Part shown: one piece after another, positions 7,996 to 16,464 of the stretch
How the letters are laid out: each line of letters starts with the position of its first letter
Numbering within the stretch: position 1 is the stretch's first letter
From: Gaiella sp038230035
Lineage (GTDB): Bacteria; Actinomycetota; Thermoleophilia; Gaiellales; Gaiellaceae
Reading direction: 5' to 3'
Assembly (NCBI GenBank): GCA_038230035.1
Contig: JBBRNX010000010.1
Location: 37,365-101,364 of the forward strand
Length of the DNA stretch: 64,000 nucleotides
Made by a program: the position numbers and the translations under genes
The notes under the pieces: model-generated
Told to the model about the DNA's origin: nothing
The model's input: the letters and a program-made list of their open reading frames with translations, nothing else
The model's database searches: none

Positions 7996-8247
7996 CTAGG
8001 AAAGCGTCAGCTCTTCGACCGGGTCCGGCTCGAGCTCCAGCTGGTCCTTCGGGACGGCGAAGTAGGTCTGCTCCATCAGCCGCCGGCCGAGCGCCTCGAG
8101 CTCCCGCTCCGCCGACTCCAGCGCAGCCACGAGATGGGCATCCGCCCCGTCGCGCTTCAGGTCCTTCGCCGCCTTCTCGGCCCGCTTGCGCGCGTCCGAG
8201 AGGTACAGGAGTGTCTTCTCGATCTCGGCGAAGTGCGTTTCATTCAT
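7996..8247 (-). CDS. Small conserved hypothetical coiled-coil protein
   Basis: 83 residues, acidic, and almost entirely helical: ARKRAEKAAKDLKRDG and LVAALESAERELEALGRRL form heptad-like segments, followed by a short tail TYFAVPKDQLELEPD. No known domain is recognised. TACGAT (8258-8263) lies 10 nt before ATG at 8247, implying a very short or absent leader. It converges with the acyl-CoA ligase gene. Confidence 0.6.
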   Translation of the reverse strand: MNETHFAEIEKTLLYLSDARKRAEKAAKDLKRDGADAHLVAALESAERELEALGRRLMEQTYFAVPKDQLELEPDPVEELTLS

Positions 8248-8316
8248 CGCCCGACCGATCGTAGTCGCCCGGGCGGACGCGCCGTGTGCCTACTTCGGAG
8301 CGGAATCGTGCCGGCT

Positions 8317-9525
8317 CTAGACGATGCGTCGGGCGCCGACGTAGCCCGAGTCGTACCAGCCGATGAGACTCGAGATCTTCACGACGTCGCCCGTGTGCGG
8401 CGCGTGGATGAACTGGCCGCCACCGATGTAGAGGCCGACATGCCCGAGGCCGTCAAAGAAGACGAGGTCGCCGGGCTGCAAGTCCGAGCGGTCGACCGGG
8501 ACGCCATAGCTGTACTGGGCGGCCGCATTGTGCGGAAGCGAGACGCCCACCTGGGCGTACACGAACATGACCAACCCGGAACAATCGAAGCCGTTCGGGC
8601 TCTCCCCACCCCACACGTATGGCACACCGAGGTACTGCATCGCGATCTGCACGACGTTGCCGTACCGCGACGGCGGCGCCGCCGGAATCGAAGAGTCGAC
8701 GGACGGCACGGTCGTGACGCTCGGATCGGTAGACGGAGTCGGAGCCGGGACCGAGTTCGCCGTCGTCGCACGAGCTGCAGCCGCCCGCTGCGCCGCCGCG
8801 AGCCGGGCACGCGCCTGCGCCGCGAGCACGACCTGGCGAGCCCTCTCCGCCGCCTGCAGCTTGACGATCTCGCCCTTGATCGAGTTGTAGAGAGAGTTCG
8901 TCCGCGCGAGGTCGTCGTCAACGGAACGCTTCGCTGCGAGGCGAGCAGCAACAACCTGTGTCTGCGACGCGCGCGCGTTCGTCAGCCGTTGCTGCCGGAG
9001 CTCGACCTCACGACGGAACGCCTTCACATCGTGCAGCACAGACGAGTCCTGCTTGCTGACGCGCTTCTCGGCTTCGAGCCGGTTGACGAGGTCGTCGAGG
9101 CTCTGCGCGCCGAGCAGGATCGCTACCGTCCCACCTTCGCTGCCGTGCATGTACAGCGCACGCAGCCGAGCAGAGACCCGCTCCTGCGCAACTCCAAGGC
9201 TCTGCCGTGCGATCTTCAGGTGACGACCGTTGGTCTTGAGATCCGCGTCGATCCGCGCGAGCTGCTGATCGGCGGCGTACAGGTCGTTCTGCGCACGCTC
9301 CGCACGGGCGTTGATGACCTGGATCTGCGCGAGCACTGCACGCGCCTGCGCCTGCTTCGACGCAACCGACGGATCCGCGCTCGCGGAACTCGAAATCGTC
9401 GCTACAACAGCGACGATGATCGCGAGAACGAGCAGAAGAACCGGTGTCTGTCGCTGTCTCGAACTGATCGGATGTCCTCTGGTTCGATGGTCGGCAGGCG
9501 CAACCGTGGCGGAAGGACCCGTCAC
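8317..9525 (-). CDS. NlpC/P60 peptidoglycan hydrolase with N-terminal coiled coil (RipA/CwlO-like)
   Basis: 402 residues. A membrane or signal segment lies near 28-50 (VLLLVLAIIVAVVATIS), a long coiled coil covers about 55-240, then a Pro/Thr linker, then NlpC/P60 at about 285-402. The catalytic Cys is in NGFDCSGLVMF, and the His residues are in LGHVGLYIGG and FIHAPHTGD. It should cut peptide stems of the cell wall outside the membrane. The coiled coil contains LRALYMHGS and LLGAQSLDDLVNRLEA, closely paralleling the divergent 3D-domain protein, and in CwlO/RipC relatives this region contacts FtsEX. The GTG start at 9525 is set by the promoter directly upstream. Confidence 0.9.
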   Translation of the reverse strand: MTGPSATVAPADHRTRGHPISSRQRQTPVLLLVLAIIVAVVATISSSASADPSVASKQAQARAVLAQIQVINARAERAQNDLYAADQQLARIDADLKTNGRHLKIARQSLGVAQERVSARLRALYMHGSEGGTVAILLGAQSLDDLVNRLEAEKRVSKQDSSVLHDVKAFRREVELRQQRLTNARASQTQVVAARLAAKRSVDDDLARTNSLYNSIKGEIVKLQAAERARQVVLAAQARARLAAAQRAAAARATTANSVPAPTPSTDPSVTTVPSVDSSIPAAPPSRYGNVVQIAMQYLGVPYVWGGESPNGFDCSGLVMFVYAQVGVSLPHNAAAQYSYGVPVDRSDLQPGDLVFFDGLGHVGLYIGGGQFIHAPHTGDVVKISSLIGWYDSGYVGARRIV

Positions 9526-9534
9526 GAGGGCAGG

Positions 9535-9563
9535 AGCCTACCAGCCACACCGGCCGTCCGCAA
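9535..9563 (-). promoter_or_regulatory. Promoter of the NlpC/P60 gene
   Basis: Reverse strand: TTGCGG (9558-9563), 17-nt spacer, TAGGCT (9535-9540). The -10 box ends 9 nt before the GTG at 9525, so the transcript starts almost at the start codon. Confidence 0.55.
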
Positions 9564-9656
9564 CCGAGAGCCGGCGAAAAAGACCAGCAAAATAGCCAAA
9601 ATCGCCTCGACTTGACAGCCTCGGAAGCCATCTACCTGTGGTACGGTCCCGGCCCT

Positions 9657-10838
9657 GTGTCGGCTCTCGTGTCGAGTCCCCAGACGAGTTCACAGTCGAG
9701 TTCCGGGCGCGGTCAGCCCGGGCGTGGTCAGCTCACTGTGGCGGCGCCGCTCCTCGTCCTCCTGGCGGCGGCTGCGCTCGTCGTCGGGGTGCTGTCCGTA
9801 TCGACTCCAGCGTTCGGCGACTCGGCGAAGGCGCTGAAGGCACGCGGTACGTCGCTCGCACAGCGCGAACAGGCCGCGCTGCTCGACCTCTACGCCGCCG
9901 AGAGCCAGCTGGCGCGGGCACGCACAACCGCAGCGACATTGCGCGCTCGACAGGGCGCGCTGGCTCGCGAGCGACAATCGACGGCTCGACGCGCGGCCAT
10001 CGTGCGTGGATCGCTTCTCGTGGCGCAGGCACGAGTTGGGGAGATACTTCGGACGCTCTACAAGCAGGGCCAGCCCGACCCGATCGCAGTCTTCCTCGGC
10101 GCGACCTCGCTTGACGACGCGATCGCCTCCATCGACTCAATCACGCGCGCCACACGGCAGAACAAGCGGCTGGTCGTCGACCTACGCAGCACACAGGTCT
10201 CGCTCAACCAGGTCGAACGAGACTTGGCGACACGCAGCCGCGACCTCTCTGCCGCCAGCGCAGCCGCCTACGCAAGCGCCGCAAGGCTCCAGGCGGCAGT
10301 CGACGAGCGCGCGGGCATCGTCTCGTCTCTCCAGCAGCAACGCGACGTGACGCGCCGGGCGATCGCCAGGCTCGAGCAACAAGCCCGAGAAGCGCTGGCG
10401 CGCTCGGCGAAGCTCACGGCCCCTCCCACGCCGGTGAGGCCGACGACTACGGCGCCAACTCCAGCGCCAGTTCCAGCGCCAGTCCCAGCGCCAGCTCCAG
10501 CGACGACGACCGTGAGCACCACGCCGGCTGCACCTGCCGCACCTGCCGCAGCTGCCGCTCCGGCGTCTAGAGGGACACGGACGCTCGTCGTCGACGCGGT
10601 TGCCTACCACCTGTCGGGGAGGACCGCGAGCGGCCTGCCCGTCGGCAAGGGCATCATCGCCGTCGACCCCCGCGTGATCCCGCTCGGCACGCGTGTCTTC
10701 GTACCGGGATACGGCCCAGCCGTGGCGGCCGATGTGGGGAGCGCAGTCATCGGGAACATCATCGACCTCTGGATGCCGACGACAGCTCAGGCCCGCGCGT
10801 GGGGCAGGCGCACCGTCACCATCACGATCTACGGTTAG
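9657..10838 (+). CDS. Exported 3D-domain protein with N-terminal coiled coil (putative peptidoglycan-active)
   Basis: About 393 residues. A hydrophobic export segment (about 25-45) is followed by a coiled coil with LRTLYKQGQ and FLGATSLDDAIASID, then a Pro/Ala/Thr linker and a C-terminal 3D domain (TRTLVVDAVAYHLSGRTASG, IAVDPRVIPLGTRVFVPGYG, AADVGSAVIG, IIDLWMP). 3D domains are related to lytic transglycosylase MltA folds. The N-terminal half is homologous to that of the divergent NlpC/P60 protein. GTG at 9657 is preferred because TACGGT (9642-9647) lies 9 nt upstream; a TTG at 9612 coincides with a TTGACA and would place the promoter inside the gene. First gene of a four-gene operon. Confidence 0.82.
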   Translation: MSALVSSPQTSSQSSSGRGQPGRGQLTVAAPLLVLLAAAALVVGVLSVSTPAFGDSAKALKARGTSLAQREQAALLDLYAAESQLARARTTAATLRARQGALARERQSTARRAAIVRGSLLVAQARVGEILRTLYKQGQPDPIAVFLGATSLDDAIASIDSITRATRQNKRLVVDLRSTQVSLNQVERDLATRSRDLSAASAAAYASAARLQAAVDERAGIVSSLQQQRDVTRRAIARLEQQAREALARSAKLTAPPTPVRPTTTAPTPAPVPAPVPAPAPATTTVSTTPAAPAAPAAAAAPASRGTRTLVVDAVAYHLSGRTASGLPVGKGIIAVDPRVIPLGTRVFVPGYGPAVAADVGSAVIGNIIDLWMPTTAQARAWGRRTVTITIYG

Positions 10839-10842
10839 CAGG

Positions 10843-12042
10843 ATGTTGCTCCGCGTCGCACTCGCGTCGACTGTCATCGCGCTCGTTTGCGCAGGTTCGG
10901 TGGGCGCTCGACCCGCAGGCGCACCCCTCCCCGCGCGATTGACCCGCGCACTTGCGAGCAAGTACGTCCCGCTGTCGCGCACGGGGGCGATCGCGGTCGA
11001 CCTCGAGAGCGACGGCGTCGTCTACGCGCACCTCTCCACTACGCCGTTCGTGCCTGCGTCGAACGAGAAGCTGCCTGTCGCGTGGGCGGCGCTCGTCCGG
11101 CTCGGGGCCGCCTACCGCTTCCACACGGAGCTGTACGGGGTCGGGACGCGAGTGGGCACGACATGGCAAGGCGACCTCGTGCTGAAGGGGTTCGGCGACC
11201 CGACGCTGACAAGCGCCGACCTCGTCAACCTCGCCGGCCAGATCGCGCGATCAGGGATCCACGAGGTGAGCGGGCGTGTGCGGGGCGACGAGTCCTACTA
11301 CGACAGGATCCGCGACGCCCCCGGCTGGAAACGCGGGTTCGTGCCGATCGAGTCGCCTCCACTCTCGGCACTCGTCGTCGACCGTGCGCTCGGCTGGCCG
11401 TCGCTCTCGCCGCCGCTGCTCGCTGCGAAATCCCTGACGGCAGCCCTCACGACGGCCGGCGTCACCGTCGAAGGGCGCCCCGGGCTCGGGATCGCACCGG
11501 CGGCGGCCGTCCCTCTCGCGGAAGACCGGTCCCAGACCCTCGCCAACATCGTGCGCTACATGAACCACGAGAGCGACAACTTCACAGCGGAAATGCTGCT
11601 CAAGCAGCTTGGGGCCGTGTCCGGCACCCGCGGCTCGACAGCCGCCGGCGCTCGGGCTGTGATCGCGGCGCTCGCCGAGACGGGAGTGCCGACGGCCGGC
11701 CTGGTTCTGGCCGACGGCTCCGGACTGTCTTCGCTTGATCGTCTTACCCCGGCCTCGATCGTCGGCATCCTGCACGCCGCCTGGATGAGTCAACCGCTCC
11801 GCGTCTCTTTTGTCCGCTCACTCGCGGTCGCCTCTGTGAGCGGCACGATGCGGCACCGTCTGCCGCAGCTCAAGGGCCGCGTTCGTGCGAAGACCGGCAC
11901 AACCGACCTCGCGACAGCACTCTCCGGGCTGATCGGTAACCGCTACGCGTTCGCCGTCCTCGAGAACGGAACGCCCGTCGCGTATTGGGCGGCGCGAATC
12001 GCACAGGACCGCTTCGTCACACTCCTCGCGAATGCCGGATGA
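10843..12042 (+). CDS. dacB: D-alanyl-D-alanine carboxypeptidase, PBP4 / peptidase S13 family
   Basis: 399 residues with signal peptide (MLLRVALASTVIALVCAG). All three penicillin-binding motifs are present: SNEK (SxxK) in PASNEKLPVAWA, SDN (SxN) in NHESDNFTAEML, and KTGT in RAKTGTTDLATALSG. The protein trims or hydrolyses D-Ala-D-Ala peptide links in the periplasmic wall. The ATG follows the 3D gene after 4 nt and its stop overlaps the DUF2237 start, so the wall enzymes are co-transcribed. Confidence 0.9.
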   Translation: MLLRVALASTVIALVCAGSVGARPAGAPLPARLTRALASKYVPLSRTGAIAVDLESDGVVYAHLSTTPFVPASNEKLPVAWAALVRLGAAYRFHTELYGVGTRVGTTWQGDLVLKGFGDPTLTSADLVNLAGQIARSGIHEVSGRVRGDESYYDRIRDAPGWKRGFVPIESPPLSALVVDRALGWPSLSPPLLAAKSLTAALTTAGVTVEGRPGLGIAPAAAVPLAEDRSQTLANIVRYMNHESDNFTAEMLLKQLGAVSGTRGSTAAGARAVIAALAETGVPTAGLVLADGSGLSSLDRLTPASIVGILHAAWMSQPLRVSFVRSLAVASVSGTMRHRLPQLKGRVRAKTGTTDLATALSGLIGNRYAFAVLENGTPVAYWAARIAQDRFVTLLANAG

Positions 12043-12431
12043 CCCGCGAGGATGATCTCAACGTCGTCGGCGGCGATCTGTTGCCGTGCTCCGAGCCGCC
12101 CTCGCCCGTCACCGGCTTCTTCCGAGACGGTTGCTGCGCGACCGGGCCTGAGGACGTCGGCAGCCACACCGTCTGCTCGATCATGACCGCCGACTTCCTC
12201 GAGTTCAGCAAGCTCGCAGGCAACGACCTGTCGACGCCGCGGCCCGAGTGGGGCTTCGCGGGGCTCGCGCCGGGGGACCGCTGGTGCGTCTGCGCCGATC
12301 GTTGGGTGGAGGCGTACGAGGCCGGTCGTGCACCCGCGGTCGTGCTCGGGGCGACGCACGCCCGCGCGCTCGAGATCGTCCCGATCGACGCCCTAATCGC
12401 GCACGCGTCCCAGCCCGACGCGGTCGAATGA
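12039..12431 (+). CDS. DUF2237 family protein
   Basis: 130 residues beginning MTREDDLNVVGGDL. Typical DUF2237 features are visible: GFFRDGCCATGPEDVGSH, HTVCSIMTADFLEFSK, GNDLSTPRPEWGFAGL, PGDRWCVCADRW and ALEIVPIDAL. Several conserved cysteines suggest metal or redox chemistry, but the function is unknown. It overlaps both the dacB stop and the MFS start by 4 nt. Confidence 0.85.
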   Translation: MTREDDLNVVGGDLLPCSEPPSPVTGFFRDGCCATGPEDVGSHTVCSIMTADFLEFSKLAGNDLSTPRPEWGFAGLAPGDRWCVCADRWVEAYEAGRAPAVVLGATHARALEIVPIDALIAHASQPDAVE

Positions 12432-13597
12432 CCCGGCTGGGCGGGCTGGTGCCGCCTACCGCTGACGCACGGCGCATCTTTGGCGTCCAGGCGTTGCGGG
12501 CGTTCGCGTACGGGCTTGGCAGCGTCCTGGTCGGCGTCGCGCTCGCGCGACGTGGGCTGTCTGGCTTTGCTGTCGGCGCCGTGGTCGCGGCTCTGCTGGC
12601 TGGTATCGCGCTCGCATCGGTCCTGATCGCGCGGTATGGCGATCGTGTCGGGCGCCGGCGGACGTATTCGCTTCTCCTCGTACTGATGGCGGTGTCCGGC
12701 ACGGTCTTCGCGCTGACCGCCTGGCTGCCGGCGCTCTTGCTCGCAGCGCTCACGGGAACGGTTTCGACGGACGTCGTCGAGTCCGGGCCATTCACCTCGC
12801 TGGAGCAGGCGATGCTCCCCGGCACGGCGCGAGAGACGCCGCCGGCGCGGCTCTTCGCCGCCTACAACACGGTTGCGACGCTGACAGGCTCGCTCGGCGC
12901 ACTCGCCGCAGCTGCGACTGGCACCGCGCACTGGTTGCTCGCCTATCCGGTCGCCGCCGGGCTTGCTCTGCCAGTGGCCTTGGGTCTCTCCGAAGCAGTG
13001 GAGGAGCCGGCTGCCGCGAAGGCCCGCGGCGGGCTCGACCGCTCGCGGAGCGTGGTGCGCCAGCTTGCCGCCCTCTTCGCGCTCGACAGCTTCGGCGGTG
13101 GCTTCGTCCCTCAGACGTTCATCGCCTACCTGTTGGTACGGAAGTTCCATGCGTCGCCGGGGACGATCGGGGTCGTCTTCTTCGGGATCGGACTCTTGCA
13201 GGCAATCTCGTTCCAACTCGCGGGACGGCTCGCCGGCCGCATCGGCCTTGTCCGCACGATGGTCTTCTCGCACCTGCCGTCGAACATCCTTCTTGCCGCC
13301 GTCGCGTTCGCGCCGAACCTGACGGTCGCGATCGTCCTGCTCCTTGGACGGCACCTGCTGTCGCAGATGGATGTGCCCGTCCGCCAGGCGCTCGTGATCA
13401 CGGTCGTCGAGCCGGAAGAGCGAACCGCTGCAGCCGGGTACACGAATGCGACGCGCTATGTGGCCCGCCCTGTCGGCACGCTCGTCGCGGGAGCGGTCGT
13501 CGGGGGATCGCTTGGTGCGCCGTTCGCGATCGCCGGTGTGATCAAGAGCGTGTACGACCTCGCGTTCTATGCGCTCTTCCGCAAGCGGCTGCCGTAG
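12428..13597 (+). CDS. MFS transporter
   Basis: 389 residues with about 12 hydrophobic segments. The loop after helix 2 carries the MFS signature-like RYGDRVGRRRTYSL. No substrate-determining feature is recognisable. It is the last gene of the 3D-dacB-DUF2237 operon, coupled by an ATGA overlap. Export of a wall-related or toxic compound is possible but unsupported. Confidence 0.82.
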   Translation: MTRLGGLVPPTADARRIFGVQALRAFAYGLGSVLVGVALARRGLSGFAVGAVVAALLAGIALASVLIARYGDRVGRRRTYSLLLVLMAVSGTVFALTAWLPALLLAALTGTVSTDVVESGPFTSLEQAMLPGTARETPPARLFAAYNTVATLTGSLGALAAAATGTAHWLLAYPVAAGLALPVALGLSEAVEEPAAAKARGGLDRSRSVVRQLAALFALDSFGGGFVPQTFIAYLLVRKFHASPGTIGVVFFGIGLLQAISFQLAGRLAGRIGLVRTMVFSHLPSNILLAAVAFAPNLTVAIVLLLGRHLLSQMDVPVRQALVITVVEPEERTAAAGYTNATRYVARPVGTLVAGAVVGGSLGAPFAIAGVIKSVYDLAFYALFRKRLP

Positions 13598-13652
13598 ATC
13601 GCACGACCCGTGCGCGGCGACTCGTGTCGCGAACAGGTCACAGTCTCGTACG

Positions 13653-13676
13653 CTCGCCTGTCCCGGGACAGGCGAG
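13653..13676. terminator. Perfect 24-bp palindrome between convergent genes
   Basis: CTCGCCTGTCCC directly followed by its inverse GGGACAGGCGAG, placed between the stops of the MFS gene (13597) and ligA (13691). It has no T-run; a bidirectional terminator-like hairpin is the simplest reading. Confidence 0.45.
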
Positions 13677-13690
13677 GACACAGATCTGCG

Positions 13691-15703
13691 TCAACCTTTC
13701 AACAGGTCGCGGAGGTCCGCTTCGGACAGGAGGGGGACCCCGGCCTTCTCGGCTTTCTTGAGCTTCGACGCGCCAGGCTCCTCGCCGACGACGAGTCCGG
13801 TCGTTTTGCCCGAGACCGAATCCGAAACCTTCGCACCCAGCGCCTCGAGCGCCGCCGTCGCCGTCTCGCGTGTGAAGCCCTCGAGCGTCCCCGTGATGAC
13901 GAACTGCTGGCCGGTGAGCCGACCCTCGACTGGGCGCTCCTCCTCCCCGGTTTCGAAGCGCAGCCCCAGATCACGCAGTTCCTGCACGAGTGAGCGGTTG
14001 TCAGGATCCTTGAACCACTCGGCGATCGACTCGGCGCGATCGGGCCCGATGCCCTCGACCTCCTCGATCTCGTCCATGCTCGCGGCGAGCAACCGGTCGA
14101 TGTTCCCGAAATGACGGGCCAGGTTCCGCCCCGTTACCCAACCGACGTCGGGAATGTTCAGGCCGAAGAGGATGCGCGAGAAGGGCTGTGCCTTGGACAG
14201 CTCGATCGCATCCACGATCTTCGCCGCCGAGATCTCGCCGTAGCCGTCGAGCCCGGCGATCTCGCCGACAGTAAGCCGGTACAGGTCTGGCATCGAGCGG
14301 AGCAGACCGAGATCCCAAAGTCGCCGGACGAACTGCTCGCCGACACCCTCGATGTCCATCGCCCCGCTGACCCAGTTGATCAGCGTCTCCAGCCCGCGGG
14401 ATGGGCATGCACGATTCGGACAGCGGTGCATCACCTCGCCCTCGGGCTTGACGACCTCGACGCCGCAGAGCGGGCAGTGCGTCGGCATCCGGAACTCGTG
14501 CGTCCCCGGTGCATGCTCGCCGGCCGCACCGACGACCTGCGGAATGACGTCCCCGGCACGTTGCACGATCACGAGATCGCCTTCACGAATCCCCTTGCGG
14601 TTGATGTCCTCCTCGTTGTGCAGCGTCGCGCGCGAGATGGTGACGCCGCCGACCTCGACCGGTTCCAGCATCGCCCACGGGTTGAGCGCTCCCGTGCGCC
14701 CTACGCGGATCGCGATCTTCAGCAGCTTCGTGGTCGCCGTCATCGGAGCCCACTTGTAGGCGCGTGCCCAGCGCGGGCGCTCTTGAAGCGCGCCGAGCCG
14801 CCGCTGCTGGTCGAACGAGTCGACTTTGATCACGACACCGTCGATCTCGTAGTTGAGCTCCCCGCGCCGCTTTTCCCAGCCCGCGACGACGGCGGAGACC
14901 TCCTCAATCGACTCGACGCGCTCGACGTGCGGGTTCGTGCGGAAGCCACGCCCGCGCAGCCACTGGAGCATCGCGTAGTGCGAATCCGGGCCGGTGCCGT
15001 CTGTACGAGCGCCAGCGCCGTAGATCCACACGGAGAGCGGACGCTGTGCAGTGACTGCAGGGTTGAGCTGGCGCAGCGACCCGGCGGCAGCGTTGCGGGC
15101 GTTCGGCGCCTCCTTCTTCCCAGCCGCCGCCTGCGCCTCGTTGAAGCGCCGGAAGCCGGATCGCGGGAAGTAGACCTCACCGCGCACTTCGAGCAGCGGC
15201 GGCGCCGGTTCCCCGTCGGCGGCAATCATCCGGAGCGGAACCGCGTCGACCGTGCGGAGGTTCACGGTCACGTCCTCCCCGCGGGATCCATCACCGCGCG
15301 TCGCGCCGCGCACAAAGACGCCGTGCTCGTAGACGAGCGAGATCGCGGAGCCGTCGATCTTCGGCTCGACGACGTACGCAACCGGCTCGTCGGTGCCGAG
15401 GCGCTTCCTGACGTCGTCGGCCCACTTCGCGAGCGCATCGTCGGTCGTCACCTTCTCGAGCGAGCCCATCGGCAGGAGATGCTCGACCTTGGTGAAACCC
15501 GCGGCGGGAGGCGCTCCGACGCGCTGGGTCGGCGAGTCGGCCGTGACGAGGTCAGGATGCGCCTCCTCGAGCGTCTGCAGCTCGTCGTAGAGCGCGTCGT
15601 AGGCGGCGTCCGCGATCTCCGGGTCGTCGAGGACGTGGTAGCGGTAGAGATGGTGCTCGATCAGACGGCGGAGCTCGGCTGCCCGGTCGCTCTCAGAGGA
15701 CAC
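13691..15703 (-). CDS. ligA: NAD-dependent DNA ligase LigA
   Basis: 670 residues, the normal length. It seals nicks in DNA replication and repair using NAD. The adenylation lysine is K115 in VEPKIDG. The zinc finger is CPLCGVEVVKPEG through CPNRACPSRG, helix-hairpin-helix repeats follow (VEGIGPDRAESIAEW), and a C-terminal BRCT domain covers about the last 80 residues (QFVITGTLEGFTRE). GTG at 15703 is chosen because GGAGGAG lies 8 nt upstream; the longer frame to 15808 is unsupported. It overlaps the end of the upstream phosphatase gene by 11 nt. Confidence 0.97.
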   Translation of the reverse strand: MSSESDRAAELRRLIEHHLYRYHVLDDPEIADAAYDALYDELQTLEEAHPDLVTADSPTQRVGAPPAAGFTKVEHLLPMGSLEKVTTDDALAKWADDVRKRLGTDEPVAYVVEPKIDGSAISLVYEHGVFVRGATRGDGSRGEDVTVNLRTVDAVPLRMIAADGEPAPPLLEVRGEVYFPRSGFRRFNEAQAAAGKKEAPNARNAAAGSLRQLNPAVTAQRPLSVWIYGAGARTDGTGPDSHYAMLQWLRGRGFRTNPHVERVESIEEVSAVVAGWEKRRGELNYEIDGVVIKVDSFDQQRRLGALQERPRWARAYKWAPMTATTKLLKIAIRVGRTGALNPWAMLEPVEVGGVTISRATLHNEEDINRKGIREGDLVIVQRAGDVIPQVVGAAGEHAPGTHEFRMPTHCPLCGVEVVKPEGEVMHRCPNRACPSRGLETLINWVSGAMDIEGVGEQFVRRLWDLGLLRSMPDLYRLTVGEIAGLDGYGEISAAKIVDAIELSKAQPFSRILFGLNIPDVGWVTGRNLARHFGNIDRLLAASMDEIEEVEGIGPDRAESIAEWFKDPDNRSLVQELRDLGLRFETGEEERPVEGRLTGQQFVITGTLEGFTRETATAALEALGAKVSDSVSGKTTGLVVGEEPGASKLKKAEKAGVPLLSEADLRDLLKG

Positions 15704-16331
15704 CGAAGAGCTCCTCCGGGTCGTGGATAAGGATGTCCGGCTCCTCCGCGAGCAGAGCTGCGTCTCCGTGAATCCCTCCCCAGCCGACGGCGACAGCGTA
15801 GAGCCCACCGGCCTTCGCCGCTCGAACGTCGAACGGCGAGTCGCCGACGTATGCGGCCTCGTGCGGTTGCGCGTCGAGCCGTGCGAGCGCTTCCAGCAGC
15901 GGATCGGGGTCGGGCTTGTGCCGTTCGGTGTCGTCGGCCCCGATCAGCACCTCGGCGATGTCGCGCAAGACGGGAAAGCGGTCGAAGGCAAGCTCGACGG
16001 TCGCGCGGCGCTTGGCCGTGACGATGCCGAGACGATGGCCGCGCTCGCGTAACCGCGGGAGGACGGCGAGCATTCGGTCGAATGCCTCCAGCTCGTCGTG
16101 GAGCGGCTCGTTGTGCGCGCGGTAGGCGTCGACTAGCTCGTCGACGCGGGACGGATCGAGCTCTCTCATCTGCGCGACGAGCCCAGGCCCACCGATGGCG
16201 GCGCGGACCTTCGCCTCGTCGATCTCGACGCCGAGGACCGAGCGTGAGGCATGCCGCATCGAGGCCATGATGATCGGCCCGGAGTCGATCAGCGTGCCAT
16301 CGAGGTCGAAGAGAACGATCGGATACCGCAT
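15693..16331 (-). CDS. HAD-superfamily phosphatase, Gph/PPH-like
   Basis: 212 residues. Motif I is IVLFDLDGTLIDSGP, motif II is IVTAKRR, and motifs III-IV run from ERHKPDPDPLLEAL to AAYVGDSPFDVRAAK. It resembles phosphoglycolate phosphatase or pyrophosphatase PpaX; the substrate is not certain. TACGAT (16338-16343) ends 6 nt before ATG at 16331, so it is leaderless. Its 3' end overlaps ligA, suggesting co-transcription. Confidence 0.87.
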   Translation of the reverse strand: MRYPIVLFDLDGTLIDSGPIIMASMRHASRSVLGVEIDEAKVRAAIGGPGLVAQMRELDPSRVDELVDAYRAHNEPLHDELEAFDRMLAVLPRLRERGHRLGIVTAKRRATVELAFDRFPVLRDIAEVLIGADDTERHKPDPDPLLEALARLDAQPHEAAYVGDSPFDVRAAKAGGLYAVAVGWGGIHGDAALLAEEPDILIHDPEELFGVL

Positions 16332-16375
16332 GCGTCGATCGTAGCCACCCACCCGCCGCCGTCCGAGCACCTTGG

Positions 16376-16459
16376 CCCTGTGGACAGGCTGGCACAAAGT
16401 TGGCGCAAACCGGGGACTGTCCCTAGGTGTGCCGATTGTGTGTCAATCGCTCCACAGGG
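16376..16459. repeat. 84-bp nested inverted-repeat element
   Basis: A perfect 9-bp closing stem CCCTGTGGA (16376-16384)/TCCACAGGG (16451-16459) encloses two hairpins. One pairs GGCACA (16391-16396) with TGTGCC (16428-16433) and has an apical GGGAC/GTCCC. The other pairs CGATTG with CAATCG (16433-16449). It sits between truA and the phosphatase gene. The shape suggests a small mobile or REP-like element, or a folded RNA; only one copy is seen here. Confidence 0.6.
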
Positions 16460-16464
16460 TCACC

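Noticed and set aside
7684..9615. 643-codon plus-strand open frame over the acyl-CoA ligase end and the NlpC/P60 gene
   Set aside because: It runs across two real genes on different strands and has no domain.
9612..9656. TTG at 9612 as start of the 3D-domain gene, or TTGACA 9612-9617 with the TACGGT box as a standard promoter
   Set aside because: The TTG falls in a promoter-like hexamer and adds residues before the export signal; the 24-nt distance from TTGACA to TACGGT is too long for a normal sigma-70 promoter.
12017..13681. 554-codon minus-strand open frame opposite the MFS gene
   Set aside because: Arg/Asp-rich shadow; the plus-strand MFS has clear membrane segments and overlapping-start coupling.
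14111..15730. 539-codon plus-strand open frame opposite ligA
   Set aside because: It is the antisense shadow of ligA in high-GC DNA; the protein is Arg/His/Asp-rich with no domain, while ligA on the other strand is complete.
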